From NCBI GenBank assembly GCA_004020875.1, contig SAPZ01000019.1:62001-126000 (forward strand): 64,000 nt of DNA. Direction: 5' to 3'. The notes beneath the pieces were generated by a model that saw only the letters and a program-made list of their open reading frames with translations, ran no database searches and had not been told where the DNA came from. Made by a program: the position numbers and the translations under genes. Below, one piece after another: positions 54,249 to 64,000 of this stretch (the first letter of the stretch is position 1; each line of letters starts with the position of its first letter). The stretch is from Mesorhizobium sp. (GTDB lineage: Bacteria > Pseudomonadota > Alphaproteobacteria > Rhizobiales > Rhizobiaceae).

Positions 54249-55328
54249 ATGATCAACCTGCCCCGCGACCGTATGGATCAAGTCGTCAAGCGTTTCGACA
54301 TGCTCGAAGCGCAGATGGCGGCTGGGCCCGCCGCCGATCAATATGTCAAGATGGCGTCGGAATACGCCGACATCCAGGAGATGGTGGGCAAGATCCGGGC
54401 GTTGCGCGCCGCCGAGCAGGAACAGGCGGATCTCGAGGCGATGCTCTCCGACAAGGCGACCGACGCCGAGATGCGGGCCTTGGCCGAGGCGGACCTGCCG
54501 GAGGTCGAGAGCCGGATCGAGGCGCTGCAGAAGGACATTCAGATCCTCCTTCTGCCCAAGGATGCGGCCGACGAAAGGAACGCCATCCTCGAAATCCGCG
54601 CCGGCACCGGCGGCGACGAGGCGGCCTTGTTCGCCGGCGACCTCTTCCGCATGTACGAGCGCTATGCCGCCTCGCGCGGCTGGCGGTTCGAGGTCGTTTC
54701 GGCCAGCGACGGCGAGGTCGGCGGCTACAAGGAAATCATCGCCTCGGTGTCGGGCAAGGGCGTGTTCGCGCATCTGAAGTTCGAATCCGGCGTTCACCGC
54801 GTCCAGCGCGTGCCGGAAACCGAAGCCGGCGGGCGCATCCATACCTCGGCGGCGACGGTCGCCGTGCTGCCCGAAGCCGAGGAGGTCGATATCGAGATCC
54901 GGGCCGAGGATATCCGCATCGACACGATGCGCGCCTCGGGCTCCGGCGGCCAGCACGTCAACACCACCGACTCGGCGGTTCGCATCACTCACCTGCCAAC
55001 CGGCATCATGGTGGTGCAGGCGGAGAAGTCGCAGCACCAGAACCGGGCGCGCGCCATGCAGATCCTGCGCGCGCGGCTCTACGACCTGGAGCGCAGCCGG
55101 GCCGACGAGGAGCGCTCGGAGTCGCGCAAGTCGCAGGTCGGGTCCGGCGACCGGTCGGAGCGCATTCGCACCTACAACTTCCCGCAGGGGCGCGTCACCG
55201 ACCACCGCATCAACCTCACGCTCTACAAGCTCGACCGGGTGATGATGGGCGAGCTCGACGAGATCATCGATGCGCTGATCGCCGACCATCAGTCGAAGCT
55301 GCTTGCCGATATGAGCCTCGATGGCTGA
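54249..55328 (+). CDS. prfA: Peptide chain release factor 1
   Basis: A 359-residue factor that terminates translation at UAA and UAG. The GGQ catalytic motif is in ASGSGGQHVNTTDSAVR (near residue 235), and the stop-codon tripeptide PxT appears as PET in VQRVPETEAGGR. ATG 54249 is chosen by alignment with the family. Its stop overlaps the prmC start by eight bases; PrmC methylates the GGQ glutamine. Confidence 0.97.
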   Translation: MINLPRDRMDQVVKRFDMLEAQMAAGPAADQYVKMASEYADIQEMVGKIRALRAAEQEQADLEAMLSDKATDAEMRALAEADLPEVESRIEALQKDIQILLLPKDAADERNAILEIRAGTGGDEAALFAGDLFRMYERYAASRGWRFEVVSASDGEVGGYKEIIASVSGKGVFAHLKFESGVHRVQRVPETEAGGRIHTSAATVAVLPEAEEVDIEIRAEDIRIDTMRASGSGGQHVNTTDSAVRITHLPTGIMVVQAEKSQHQNRARAMQILRARLYDLERSRADEERSESRKSQVGSGDRSERIRTYNFPQGRVTDHRINLTLYKLDRVMMGELDEIIDALIADHQSKLLADMSLDG

Positions 55329-56190
55329 TCGACTGCCCGCCGCCCTCGGCCCGCTGCTCAGGGTGGCGCGCGAGCGTCTGGCCGCTGCCGGCATTGACGA
55401 TCCGGCACTCGATTCCCGGCTGATCGTCGAACATTTTTCCGGCACGACCCGCACCCAGGCCATTGCCGAACCACGGCAAAAGGTGGGTTCCGCGGCGCTT
55501 TCGGCCATCGAAACGGCCCTGGGGCGTCGCGTCGCAGGTGAGCCGGCGCACCGCATCCTCGGCTACCGCGAATTCTACGGCTTGCGCCTGTCGCTTTCGC
55601 CGGAGACGCTTGAGCCGCGGCCGGACACCGAGACGCTGGTCGACGCCATTCTGCCTTTCGCCAGGACGACTGCCGAACGGCTGGGCGGATGCCGCATTCT
55701 CGATCTCGGCACCGGCACCGGAGCCATCGCGCTGGCTCTGCTCAACGCCGTTCCGGCCGCGAGCGCGACCGGCGTCGATATTTCCGAGGGGGCGTTGGCG
55801 AAAGCGACCGAAAATGCCCGGGATCTAGGGCTCGGCGGGCGTTTCAAAGCGTTGCATTCCAACTGGTTTGAAAAAGTTTCGGGGTCCTACCATGTAATTG
55901 CCTCGAACCCTCCCTATATACCCAGTCAAGAGATTGGGAATCTGCAGGACGAGGTCCGCGATTTCGACCCGCACCGGGCGTTGGACGGCGGTGCGGATGG
56001 TTTGGACCCCTACCGGGTCATCGCCGCTGAAGCGGCAGGATTTCTGGAAGCGCAAGGCAAGGTAGCGGTCGAGATCGGCCACACGCAGAAGAACGAGGTA
56101 ACCGGGATATTCGCGGCAGCCGGCTATAAGATCGCCGGCGCCTATCGCGACCTCGGCGGCAACGACAGAGTTCTGGTGTTCGAGCGTTGA
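55321..56190 (+). CDS. prmC: Release factor glutamine methyltransferase
   Basis: A 289-residue N5-glutamine methyltransferase acting on the GGQ of RF1 and RF2. It has an N-terminal helical domain, then HRILGYREFYGLRLSLSP, SAM motif ILDLGTGTGAIALALL (near residue 125) and the catalytic NPPY in VIASNPPYIPSQE. It overlaps prfA, its substrate gene. Confidence 0.96.
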   Translation: MADRLPAALGPLLRVARERLAAAGIDDPALDSRLIVEHFSGTTRTQAIAEPRQKVGSAALSAIETALGRRVAGEPAHRILGYREFYGLRLSLSPETLEPRPDTETLVDAILPFARTTAERLGGCRILDLGTGTGAIALALLNAVPAASATGVDISEGALAKATENARDLGLGGRFKALHSNWFEKVSGSYHVIASNPPYIPSQEIGNLQDEVRDFDPHRALDGGADGLDPYRVIAAEAAGFLEAQGKVAVEIGHTQKNEVTGIFAAAGYKIAGAYRDLGGNDRVLVFER

Positions 56191-56503
56191 AAGGCTTGAT
56201 GCAGCGCGAAAAAACCGCTTGGCAACGCCGGGGAATGCAGTTAGGGTCCGGCTCAACCGGATGAGACGAAGCAGGCAGTGCTCCCAGCGATTCGGTTTTC
56301 CTTGGAAATAGCTGCCTTCTTGCGCAAACGACGCCCAAGCTTCGTGCGGGAATCATCCGGCAAGTGATGTAACCGGAACAGGATGGCACGTGGCGCCAAC
56401 GCAATTGATGCGGGCGAACGCCGGTGAAGAAACGAAACGGCTGGCTGCATGAGCGCCTCCGTTCGTGAAGAGTTTTTCGAAAATTCACTATGAAGAGAGT
56501 CTA
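56191..56503. other. Intergenic region before the DUF4167 gene
   Basis: No convincing coding frame. A short dyad (GGTCCGGCTCAACCGGATGA, about 56247-56266) may be the prmC terminator. The region presumably holds the promoter of the next gene, but I cannot pick out -35/-10 boxes with confidence. Confidence 0.4.
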
Positions 56504-57523
56504 ATGAGGCCACAACAGCAGAACAGGCGCATGCGCGGTCGCAACAACACGGGCGGCGGCGGTGGCAACAACCGCAAGGGGCCCAATCCCCTGACCCGCA
56601 GCTATGAGAGCAACGGCCCGGACGTAAAGATCCGCGGATCGGCTCAACAGATAGCCGAGAAATACGCTGCACTCGCCCGCGACGCCCAAAGCTCTGGCGA
56701 CAGGGTGATGGCGGAGAATTATCTCCAGCACGCCGAGCACTACAATCGCATCATTGCCGCAGCGCAGGCGCAGATGCCGATCCAGAACGCCCAGCAGAAC
56801 CGCGACGACTTCGATGACGATCTGGACGAGGATCGTGACGAGTTCGATGCCGTTGGCAACACTAACGTCAACGGGACCGAGGCACCAGCCGCAGCGAACG
56901 GCTCGGGGCCGCAGCCGGTGATCGAAGGAACGCCGGCAGAACTCGCCTACAATCAGGAAAGTGGCCGCGACAACAACAGGCGCGACAACAATCAGCGTGA
57001 CAATCGCGACCATAATGGCCGCGACCGGCATCGTGATCGTCGCAACGGCGGCTACGGCCAGTATGGCCAGAACGGTCAGCGTGGCGAAAACGGCCAGCGT
57101 GGCGAGCATGGCGGCCAACAGTTCGACCAGAACCGGCGCAACGAGACCCCGGCGCAGCCCGAGGCCGCTGGAGAGGCCGGAACCAAGGCCGAGCAGGCGC
57201 CGCAGTTCGACAGTTTCTCGCCGGCAGCGCTCGCCGCACAGGCAGAGCTCAACGAGGCCGCCAAGGACAATGGTGGCGGTCGCCGGCCGCGGCGTCCGCG
57301 CCGCCCGCGCGGCACCTATGCCGATCAGGCCGGCAATGGCGAGCAGGGCGACCAGCCGCAGAGCGCAAGCCCCGAAAATTCAGGCGAAGCACATAACGCG
57401 CCGAACAATGGCGGCGAAGCCGGCGCCAAGCCCGCCGAAGAGGCAAGGCCGGCGAGCGAACCTGTCGCCAGCGAGCCGACGCCGGTCGTCGGCGAGCCTG
57501 TGACCGCGGACGCGAACAACTAA
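56504..57523 (+). CDS. DUF4167 protein with low-complexity Asn/Gly/Arg-rich tail
   Basis: A 339-residue protein. The N-terminal DUF4167 domain (residues 1-90; NPLTRSYESNGPDVKIRGSA, then AEKYAALARDAQSSGDRVMA and ENYLQHAEHYNRII) is conserved in Rhizobiales and resembles an RNA-associated module. The rest is disordered: acidic DDFDDDLDEDRDE, an R/N/D/G tract with NGQRGE repeats, basic RRPRRPRRPRG, and a Pro/Ala/Glu end. Composition suggests RNA binding or condensation; not shown. Confidence 0.85.
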   Translation: MRPQQQNRRMRGRNNTGGGGGNNRKGPNPLTRSYESNGPDVKIRGSAQQIAEKYAALARDAQSSGDRVMAENYLQHAEHYNRIIAAAQAQMPIQNAQQNRDDFDDDLDEDRDEFDAVGNTNVNGTEAPAAANGSGPQPVIEGTPAELAYNQESGRDNNRRDNNQRDNRDHNGRDRHRDRRNGGYGQYGQNGQRGENGQRGEHGGQQFDQNRRNETPAQPEAAGEAGTKAEQAPQFDSFSPAALAAQAELNEAAKDNGGGRRPRRPRRPRGTYADQAGNGEQGDQPQSASPENSGEAHNAPNNGGEAGAKPAEEARPASEPVASEPTPVVGEPVTADANN

Positions 57524-57547
57524 CCGAAACGCCATTTCAGGCATTAG

Positions 57548-57580
57548 AGACGGCGGGGATCTTTCTCCGCCGTCTTCATT
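57548..57580 (+). terminator. Stem-loop after the DUF4167 gene
   Basis: GACGGCGG (57549-57556) pairs with CCGCCGTC (57567-57574), followed by TTCATT. The stem is strong but the T tract is weak. Confidence 0.6.
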
Positions 57581-57628
57581 CGTGCAGGGCTAAAGCGCGC
57601 CGCGGCGCTCTAGCTCTCTTTGACCGAT

Positions 57629-57675
57629 GCATGTCGCTTGCCCCAAAACCGCAGCGCACTTCTGGGGCGACATGC
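57629..57675. repeat. Hairpin repeat family 'GCATGTC...GACATGC', copy 2
   Basis: GCATGTCG/CGACATGC outer arms with inner CCCCAAAA and TTCTGGGG around an ACCGCAGCGCAC spacer. Same architecture as 3841-3885 and 63304-63350. It lies between the DUF4167 gene and the clpB promoter. Confidence 0.82.
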
Positions 57676-57710
57676 AGTGAGATATTCTGCTTTGATCGAC
57701 GTCAAGGCGT

Positions 57711-57741
57711 CTTGAGGGACCGCACCCCATACACCATATCT
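57711..57741 (+). promoter_or_regulatory. Candidate heat-shock (RpoH) promoter of clpB
   Basis: CTTGAG (57711-57716), a 17-base spacer and CCATAT (57734-57739). This resembles alphaproteobacterial RpoH promoters (CTTGA-type -35, C-C-x-A-T-A-T-type -10, consensus recalled from memory). The expected transcript start leaves a leader of about 85 bases before clpB. Confidence 0.62.
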
Positions 57742-57832
57742 CGGCTGAACAGGGCTCGGCTCTTTTGAGCGGGTCCGTCACCGCAATCTGATCCGGTGCC
57801 GCAAAGCGGGCCGGTGACGGAAGGAGACAGAT

Positions 57833-60439
<2,607 letters not shown>

Positions 60440-60463
60440 TCCCCGGCACGTTGGAATGAACAG

Positions 60464-60503
60464 GCGCGTCGCACCGGTCCGGTGCGGCGCGCTTTGTTAT
60501 TTT
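60464..60503 (+). terminator. Intrinsic terminator after clpB
   Basis: A 12-base stem (60464-60475 with 60481-60492, one G-T pair) followed by a T-rich tract (TTTGTTATTTT). Confidence 0.88.
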
Positions 60504-60552
60504 CGGGGACCGACCATAATCAGCTGCCGATTCGGATGCGCGGAAGGACTCG

Positions 60553-60918
60553 ATGAAGCTCGACGATTACAACGGCTTTTGCGCTTCATTGCCCGCCACG
60601 ACGCATGTCGTCCAGTGGGGCGGCGCCCACGTCTGGAAGGTCGGCGGCAAGGTGTTTGCCATCGGCGGCTGGAATGAGGGCGGCGAGTTGTTCGTCACCT
60701 TCAAATGTTCAGAGATGGCCTATGACGTGCTCAAGGATCAGCCGGGCTGCCGGCCGGCGCCCTATCTCGCTTCGCGCGGCATGAAATGGATCCAGCGTCA
60801 GACAAGCCAAAGCATGAATGATGCGGCGCTCAAGGACTATCTGCGCGAGAGCTATCGCCTGGTCGTCCTGAAGCTGACCAGACAGGCACGCAAGCAATTG
60901 GGACTTGCCGCAGACTAG
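60553..60918 (+). CDS. MmcQ/YjbR-family protein
   Basis: A 121-residue protein with the YjbR double-wing-like fold. The N-terminal LPATTHVVQWGGAHVWKVGGK, VTFKCSEMAYDVLKDQPG and the terminal SYRLVVLKLTRQARKQLGL match the family. Often annotated as DNA-binding; the real role is unclear. It stands alone between clpB and a transpeptidase gene. Confidence 0.85.
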   Translation: MKLDDYNGFCASLPATTHVVQWGGAHVWKVGGKVFAIGGWNEGGELFVTFKCSEMAYDVLKDQPGCRPAPYLASRGMKWIQRQTSQSMNDAALKDYLRESYRLVVLKLTRQARKQLGLAAD

Positions 60919-61051
60919 CCAATGTTCCCTAAGGCACTGGAAAGCCGCCATCTTCATGCCCGGTTCATGTTGGAACCTTAATTTGGGTAACTGGTTTGCT
61001 GGCGAAGATTCGCCCGCCAGAAGCCAGAGTCGACCGGAGAGCTTGACCCCC

Positions 61052-62590
61052 ATGCTGCGCTTGATCTTTTCCCTTTCGGCACTCGCGGCCGGGCTGGCGT
61101 GTTCCGGCGCGTTCGCCGCGCCGAGCGTGGATGGCCCGCAAGGCGTGCGCCCGGCTGAGCGCGGCGCGCTGATGCTGGCCCAGGAAGGCAATATCGATAT
61201 CTATTACGACGCCAGGGGCAACCGGGTGCTGGTCGATGCCGACAGCGGCAAGGTGATCGCCATCCAGCCGCCGGGGAGCAGGCTCGACCGCCGCGCGCTT
61301 CGCCGGCAGATGCGCACGCAGGAGCTCGGCCGCGCGCCGGCCGAGGACGGCGACCGGTATTATCTCGACAATCCCGAGGACATGGCGCGCTTCCGCCGGC
61401 GGCAGCTGGAGGAGAATGGCCGGGTCATCCCGTCGCCGGCCGACCAATACGATCCCAACAGCGACGACAATTCCGTCGATGCCTATCCGCCGGCGCCCAA
61501 CAATGATGAAGGCTATGCCACCACCTATCCGGAGGAGCCGAAGTCCAACGCCATCAAGCGCCAGCCGCTGAGCGAGGCGTCGATCGACCCGGAGCAGCCG
61601 GGCCAGGGCGAGGTGCTGCAGACCAATCCGGAGGCCTCGTTGCCGCCGAACACGGGCGGCAAGGCCAGTGTCGATCCGTCGCTGTCGCTCGGCGTGCGTC
61701 AGGATGTTGCCGCGCTACAGGTGCTGCTCGATCGCGGCGGCGCTTCGCCGGGCGTGATCGATGGGCGCTTCGGCTCCAATGTCGACAAGGCGCTGGCCGC
61801 CTACAATGAAATAAACGGCACGAATCTGAAATCGACCGACGCGGTAGGCATCCAGGCGGCGCTCGCCCAGTCGGGCGGTGACCCTTTTGCTTCCTACACG
61901 ATCACGCCGGAAGATGTGGCCGGCCCGTATGTCGCTTCGATTCCAGAGGATTACAGCCAGAAGGCCAAGCTTGACTGCATGTGCTACACCTCGGTCACCG
62001 AGGCGCTGGCCGAGCGCTTCCACATGGACGAGACCTATCTGAAGTCGATCAACAAAGGGGTCGACTTCAATCGCCCCGGCACGATGATCAAGGTCGCCAA
62101 TTTCGGCAAGCTGGTTTCGACGCCGGTGACGCGCATCGTCGCCGACAAGACCAAGAAGGAAGTCTACGCCTATGATGGCAGCGGCAAGCTGGTCGCGGCC
62201 TATCCGGCGACCATCGGCTCGGCCGACACGCCGTCGCCGACCGGCATCCATGCCGTCTCGCGCATCGCGCTCGACCCGAATTACACTTACAACCCCAACA
62301 TCAATTTCAAGCAGGGCCAGAACGACAAGATTCTCACCGTCCCGCCGGGCCCGAACGGTCCGGTCGGCTCGGTGTGGATCGCGCTCGACAAGCCGACCTA
62401 CGGCATCCATGGCACGCCCGATCCCTCCAAGATCGGCAAGACCGAGAGTCATGGCTGCGTGCGCCTGACCAACTGGGACGCGCGGGAACTCGCCAAGCTG
62501 GTGTCGCCTGGCGTCACTGTGGAATTCGTCGGCGGACCAACAATCGCGGAGGTCGGCGGGACCTCAACCGATGAGTTTACGCAGCAGTGA
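61052..62590 (+). CDS. L,D-transpeptidase (YkuD) with peptidoglycan-binding domain
   Basis: A 512-residue exported enzyme forming 3-3 crosslinks in peptidoglycan or anchoring proteins to it. It has a signal peptide (LRLIFSLSALAAGLACSGAFA), a low-complexity linker, a PG_binding_1 domain (LQVLLDRGGASPGVIDGRFG) and a C-terminal YkuD domain with HGTPDP...SHGCVRLTNWDA, where Cys is the nucleophile. The last 27 bases overlap the convergent channel gene. ATG 61052 begins the signal peptide. Confidence 0.92.
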   Translation: MLRLIFSLSALAAGLACSGAFAAPSVDGPQGVRPAERGALMLAQEGNIDIYYDARGNRVLVDADSGKVIAIQPPGSRLDRRALRRQMRTQELGRAPAEDGDRYYLDNPEDMARFRRRQLEENGRVIPSPADQYDPNSDDNSVDAYPPAPNNDEGYATTYPEEPKSNAIKRQPLSEASIDPEQPGQGEVLQTNPEASLPPNTGGKASVDPSLSLGVRQDVAALQVLLDRGGASPGVIDGRFGSNVDKALAAYNEINGTNLKSTDAVGIQAALAQSGGDPFASYTITPEDVAGPYVASIPEDYSQKAKLDCMCYTSVTEALAERFHMDETYLKSINKGVDFNRPGTMIKVANFGKLVSTPVTRIVADKTKKEVYAYDGSGKLVAAYPATIGSADTPSPTGIHAVSRIALDPNYTYNPNINFKQGQNDKILTVPPGPNGPVGSVWIALDKPTYGIHGTPDPSKIGKTESHGCVRLTNWDARELAKLVSPGVTVEFVGGPTIAEVGGTSTDEFTQQ

Positions 62591-63196
62591 GGCGCGCGGC
62601 GCCGCGGCATAGATGAGCTGCACCAGCAGAATGAAGACGATGCTGAGCAGCGGCGTGATCAGGCAAAGCGCCGCGCCGACCGCCCACAGAGCCTGCGCCT
62701 TGACGATACGATTGTAGACGGTGCGTCGCGTCTCCGCGTCGACATCCTCGGCTATCATGCCGTTCCTGTCGGCGTACCACCAACTCGCGAACAGCGAGAC
62801 GCCGAGCATCAGCAGATTCAGCCAGTAGACCAGCACCGCGATCCTGAATTCGAGGAAATCGGCAAGGAGGTCGGTCGAGAAGGGCAGCAGCGCGATGAAG
62901 GCGAGAAAGCACAGGTTGAGCGTCGCCAGCCTGCGGTCCGACTTCGCGATCAGGCCATGCTGCGCCTGCTGCCCGAACCAGAAGATGGTGAGCGTCAGGA
63001 AGCTCAGCGCGTAGGTCAGGAACCGTGGCGCCAGCGCCAGGATTGCGGCGAGCAGCTCGCCTTCCGAATGCACCGCCTCATGCGCCGGCACCCTGATCTC
63101 CAGCACGATCAAGGTCAGCGCGATGGCGAAGACGCCGTCGGTTATGCCGACGATGCGCCCGCGTCCTTCCGCCGACGGTTCGAGCGGCCGCTTCAT
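62564..63196 (-). CDS. TMEM175-type (DUF1211) membrane protein, likely potassium channel
   Basis: A 210-residue protein with six membrane spans. The first span has the pore signature as ITDGVFAIALTLIVLEIRVP (normally F-S-D-G-V-x-A-I). Bacterial TMEM175 proteins form K+-permeable channels. Bacterial copies are shorter than the animal proteins and assemble as tetramers. The 3' end overlaps the L,D-transpeptidase gene by 27 bases on opposite strands. Confidence 0.85.
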   Translation of the reverse strand: MKRPLEPSAEGRGRIVGITDGVFAIALTLIVLEIRVPAHEAVHSEGELLAAILALAPRFLTYALSFLTLTIFWFGQQAQHGLIAKSDRRLATLNLCFLAFIALLPFSTDLLADFLEFRIAVLVYWLNLLMLGVSLFASWWYADRNGMIAEDVDAETRRTVYNRIVKAQALWAVGAALCLITPLLSIVFILLVQLIYAAAPRASLLRKLIG

Positions 63197-63303
63197 GGCT
63201 TCCCCCCTTTATAATTCGTAATGTCGGAACCTAGCACGCGATCGGCGGTTGCGTTCAAGATTGCCGCTCACCTCGCCACCCGGCCTAAATCAAGAAAAGA
63301 TGG

Positions 63304-63350
63304 AGCATGATGTCGTGCGAAAACCGCTCTACACTTTTCGGCATCATGCT
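63304..63350. repeat. Hairpin repeat family 'GCATG...CATGC', copy 3
   Basis: AGCATGATG/CATCATGCT outer arms, inner CGAAAA/TTTTCG around CCGCTCTACAC. Third copy of the family in the window; it lies between the divergent channel and MFS genes. Confidence 0.8.
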
Positions 63351-63423
63351 CTGTCACCTGGTTTCAAGAGCAGCGATGCTCTGGCTCGTTGTTGCGATCA
63401 CTCCGGAGGGCTAAGCAGGAATC

Positions 63424-64000
63424 ATGTCATCCGCGAACGAAACGACTGTCGATTCGCATTCGCCCGCGCGCGCGAACGGCACCTTCTGTCCCCAGATGCA
63501 GCGCAAATTCGTGCTGGTCGCAGCGATTCTTGCCTCGGCGCTCGGCTTCATCGACGGCTCGATCCTGGCGATCGCCATGCCGGCGCTGCGCGCGGATCTC
63601 GGCGCCAGCCTGGCTGAGGCGCAGTGGATATCCAACGCCTATGCGCTGACGCTCTCGGCACTCATCCTGGCGGGCGGTGCCGCAGGCGACCGGTTCGGGC
63701 TGCGGCGCGCCTTCGTCACCGGGATCGCGCTGTTCATCGCGGCCTCGCTCGCCTGCGCGGTCGCCCCCGATCCAGCGATATTGATCGCGTTCCGCGCCAT
63801 CCAGGGCATCGGCGCGGCGATCATGGTGCCGGGCAGCCTCGCCATCATCGCCAAAGCCTATCCGAAGAAGGAGCGCGGCCGGGCGATCGGCATCTGGGCC
63901 GCCGCTTCGGCGCTGACCACGGCGCTCGGCCCCGTTCTGGGCGGCTTCGTTTTGACGACGTTCGGCAACGGGGTCTGGCGCGCGATCTTCGCCATAAACC
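63424..64000 (+). CDS. MFS transporter, DHA2/EmrB-type, N-terminal part (cut by window end)
   Basis: At least 192 residues, open to the window end. Start at ATG 63424. Spans 1-6 of a drug:H+ antiporter: LASALGFIDGSILAIAMPAL (motif D1-like), QWISNAYALTLSALILAGGA, GDRFGLRRAF (motif A) and a motif C-like SALTTALGPVLGGFV, which marks exporters. The 14-span DHA2 class is suggested by motif D1. Substrate unknown. Confidence 0.88.
   Translation, partial: MSSANETTVDSHSPARANGTFCPQMQRKFVLVAAILASALGFIDGSILAIAMPALRADLGASLAEAQWISNAYALTLSALILAGGAAGDRFGLRRAFVTGIALFIAASLACAVAPDPAILIAFRAIQGIGAAIMVPGSLAIIAKAYPKKERGRAIGIWAAASALTTALGPVLGGFVLTTFGNGVWRAIFAIN

Noticed and set aside
54102..55556. Long open frame (484 codons) on the minus strand across prfA/prmC
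   Set aside because: It lies opposite certain genes; the translation is low in conserved motifs and typical of antisense frames in high-GC DNA.

Overview
This 64 kb window is a chromosomal stretch from a high-GC alphaproteobacterium of the order Hyphomicrobiales (Rhizobiales). Gene content, neighbour order (argH next to tlpA, lysC next to ubiG, ptsP-prfA-prmC, etfBA beside a PduO-type adenosyltransferase) and the intergenic palindromic repeats all point to Mesorhizobium or a close relative. This assignment comes from recognising proteins and synteny, not from a database search. Most of the window is conserved core genome. I see no prophage, insertion sequence, CRISPR array or rRNA operon; there is one tRNA gene.

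Layout. 1-2.2 kb: argH (cut by the window start), tlpA and an endonuclease/exonuclease/phosphatase-family protein. 2.4-7.7 kb: a glycerol-3-phosphate (ugpBAEC) ABC importer with a metallophosphoesterase. 7.7-12.3 kb, minus strand: an fbpABC ferric-iron importer followed by a VapBC toxin-antitoxin pair with a visible palindromic operator. 12.4-15.7 kb: an ECF sigma factor with an NrsF-type anti-sigma protein and a promoter that fits the sigF consensus, then a PAS-GGDEF protein. 15.8-21.2 kb, minus strand: hbd, etfAB, rhomboid protease, cobalamin adenosyltransferase, a HIG1-type membrane protein and a short-chain dehydrogenase. 21.3-27.2 kb: membrane proteins, GluQ-RS, an AlkA-like glycosylase, HNH endonuclease, DsbB and a DedA-like protein. 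27.5 kb: tRNA-Leu(CAA).

27.7-32.4 kb, minus strand: a tight four-gene set (polysaccharide flippase, BioF2-type acyltransferase, secreted creatininase-like protein, secreted YncE-type beta-propeller). It is the most distinctive accessory unit here. 32.5-35.8 kb: a DUF1127 protein, a DUF4242 protein and a large ATPase-LuxR regulator whose reading frame is broken by one base. 36-45 kb: secA, a parvulin isomerase, TetR, argJ-GNAT-mutT, an orphan Flp pilin and a methyltransferase. 45-51 kb: comF, grxC, nitrilase, DUF1178, a MarR/EamA divergent pair, ubiG, a decayed gene remnant and a small monooxygenase-like protein. 50.6-64 kb: lysC, ptsP, prfA, prmC, a DUF4167 protein, clpB, a YjbR-like protein, an L,D-transpeptidase, a TMEM175-type channel and the start of an MFS exporter.

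The most notable non-coding structure is a set of palindromic repeats. Two long elements share a near-identical 49-base core but have different self-complementary arms, and each lies exactly between two convergent genes. Two further families of short hairpin repeats are also scattered through the window.
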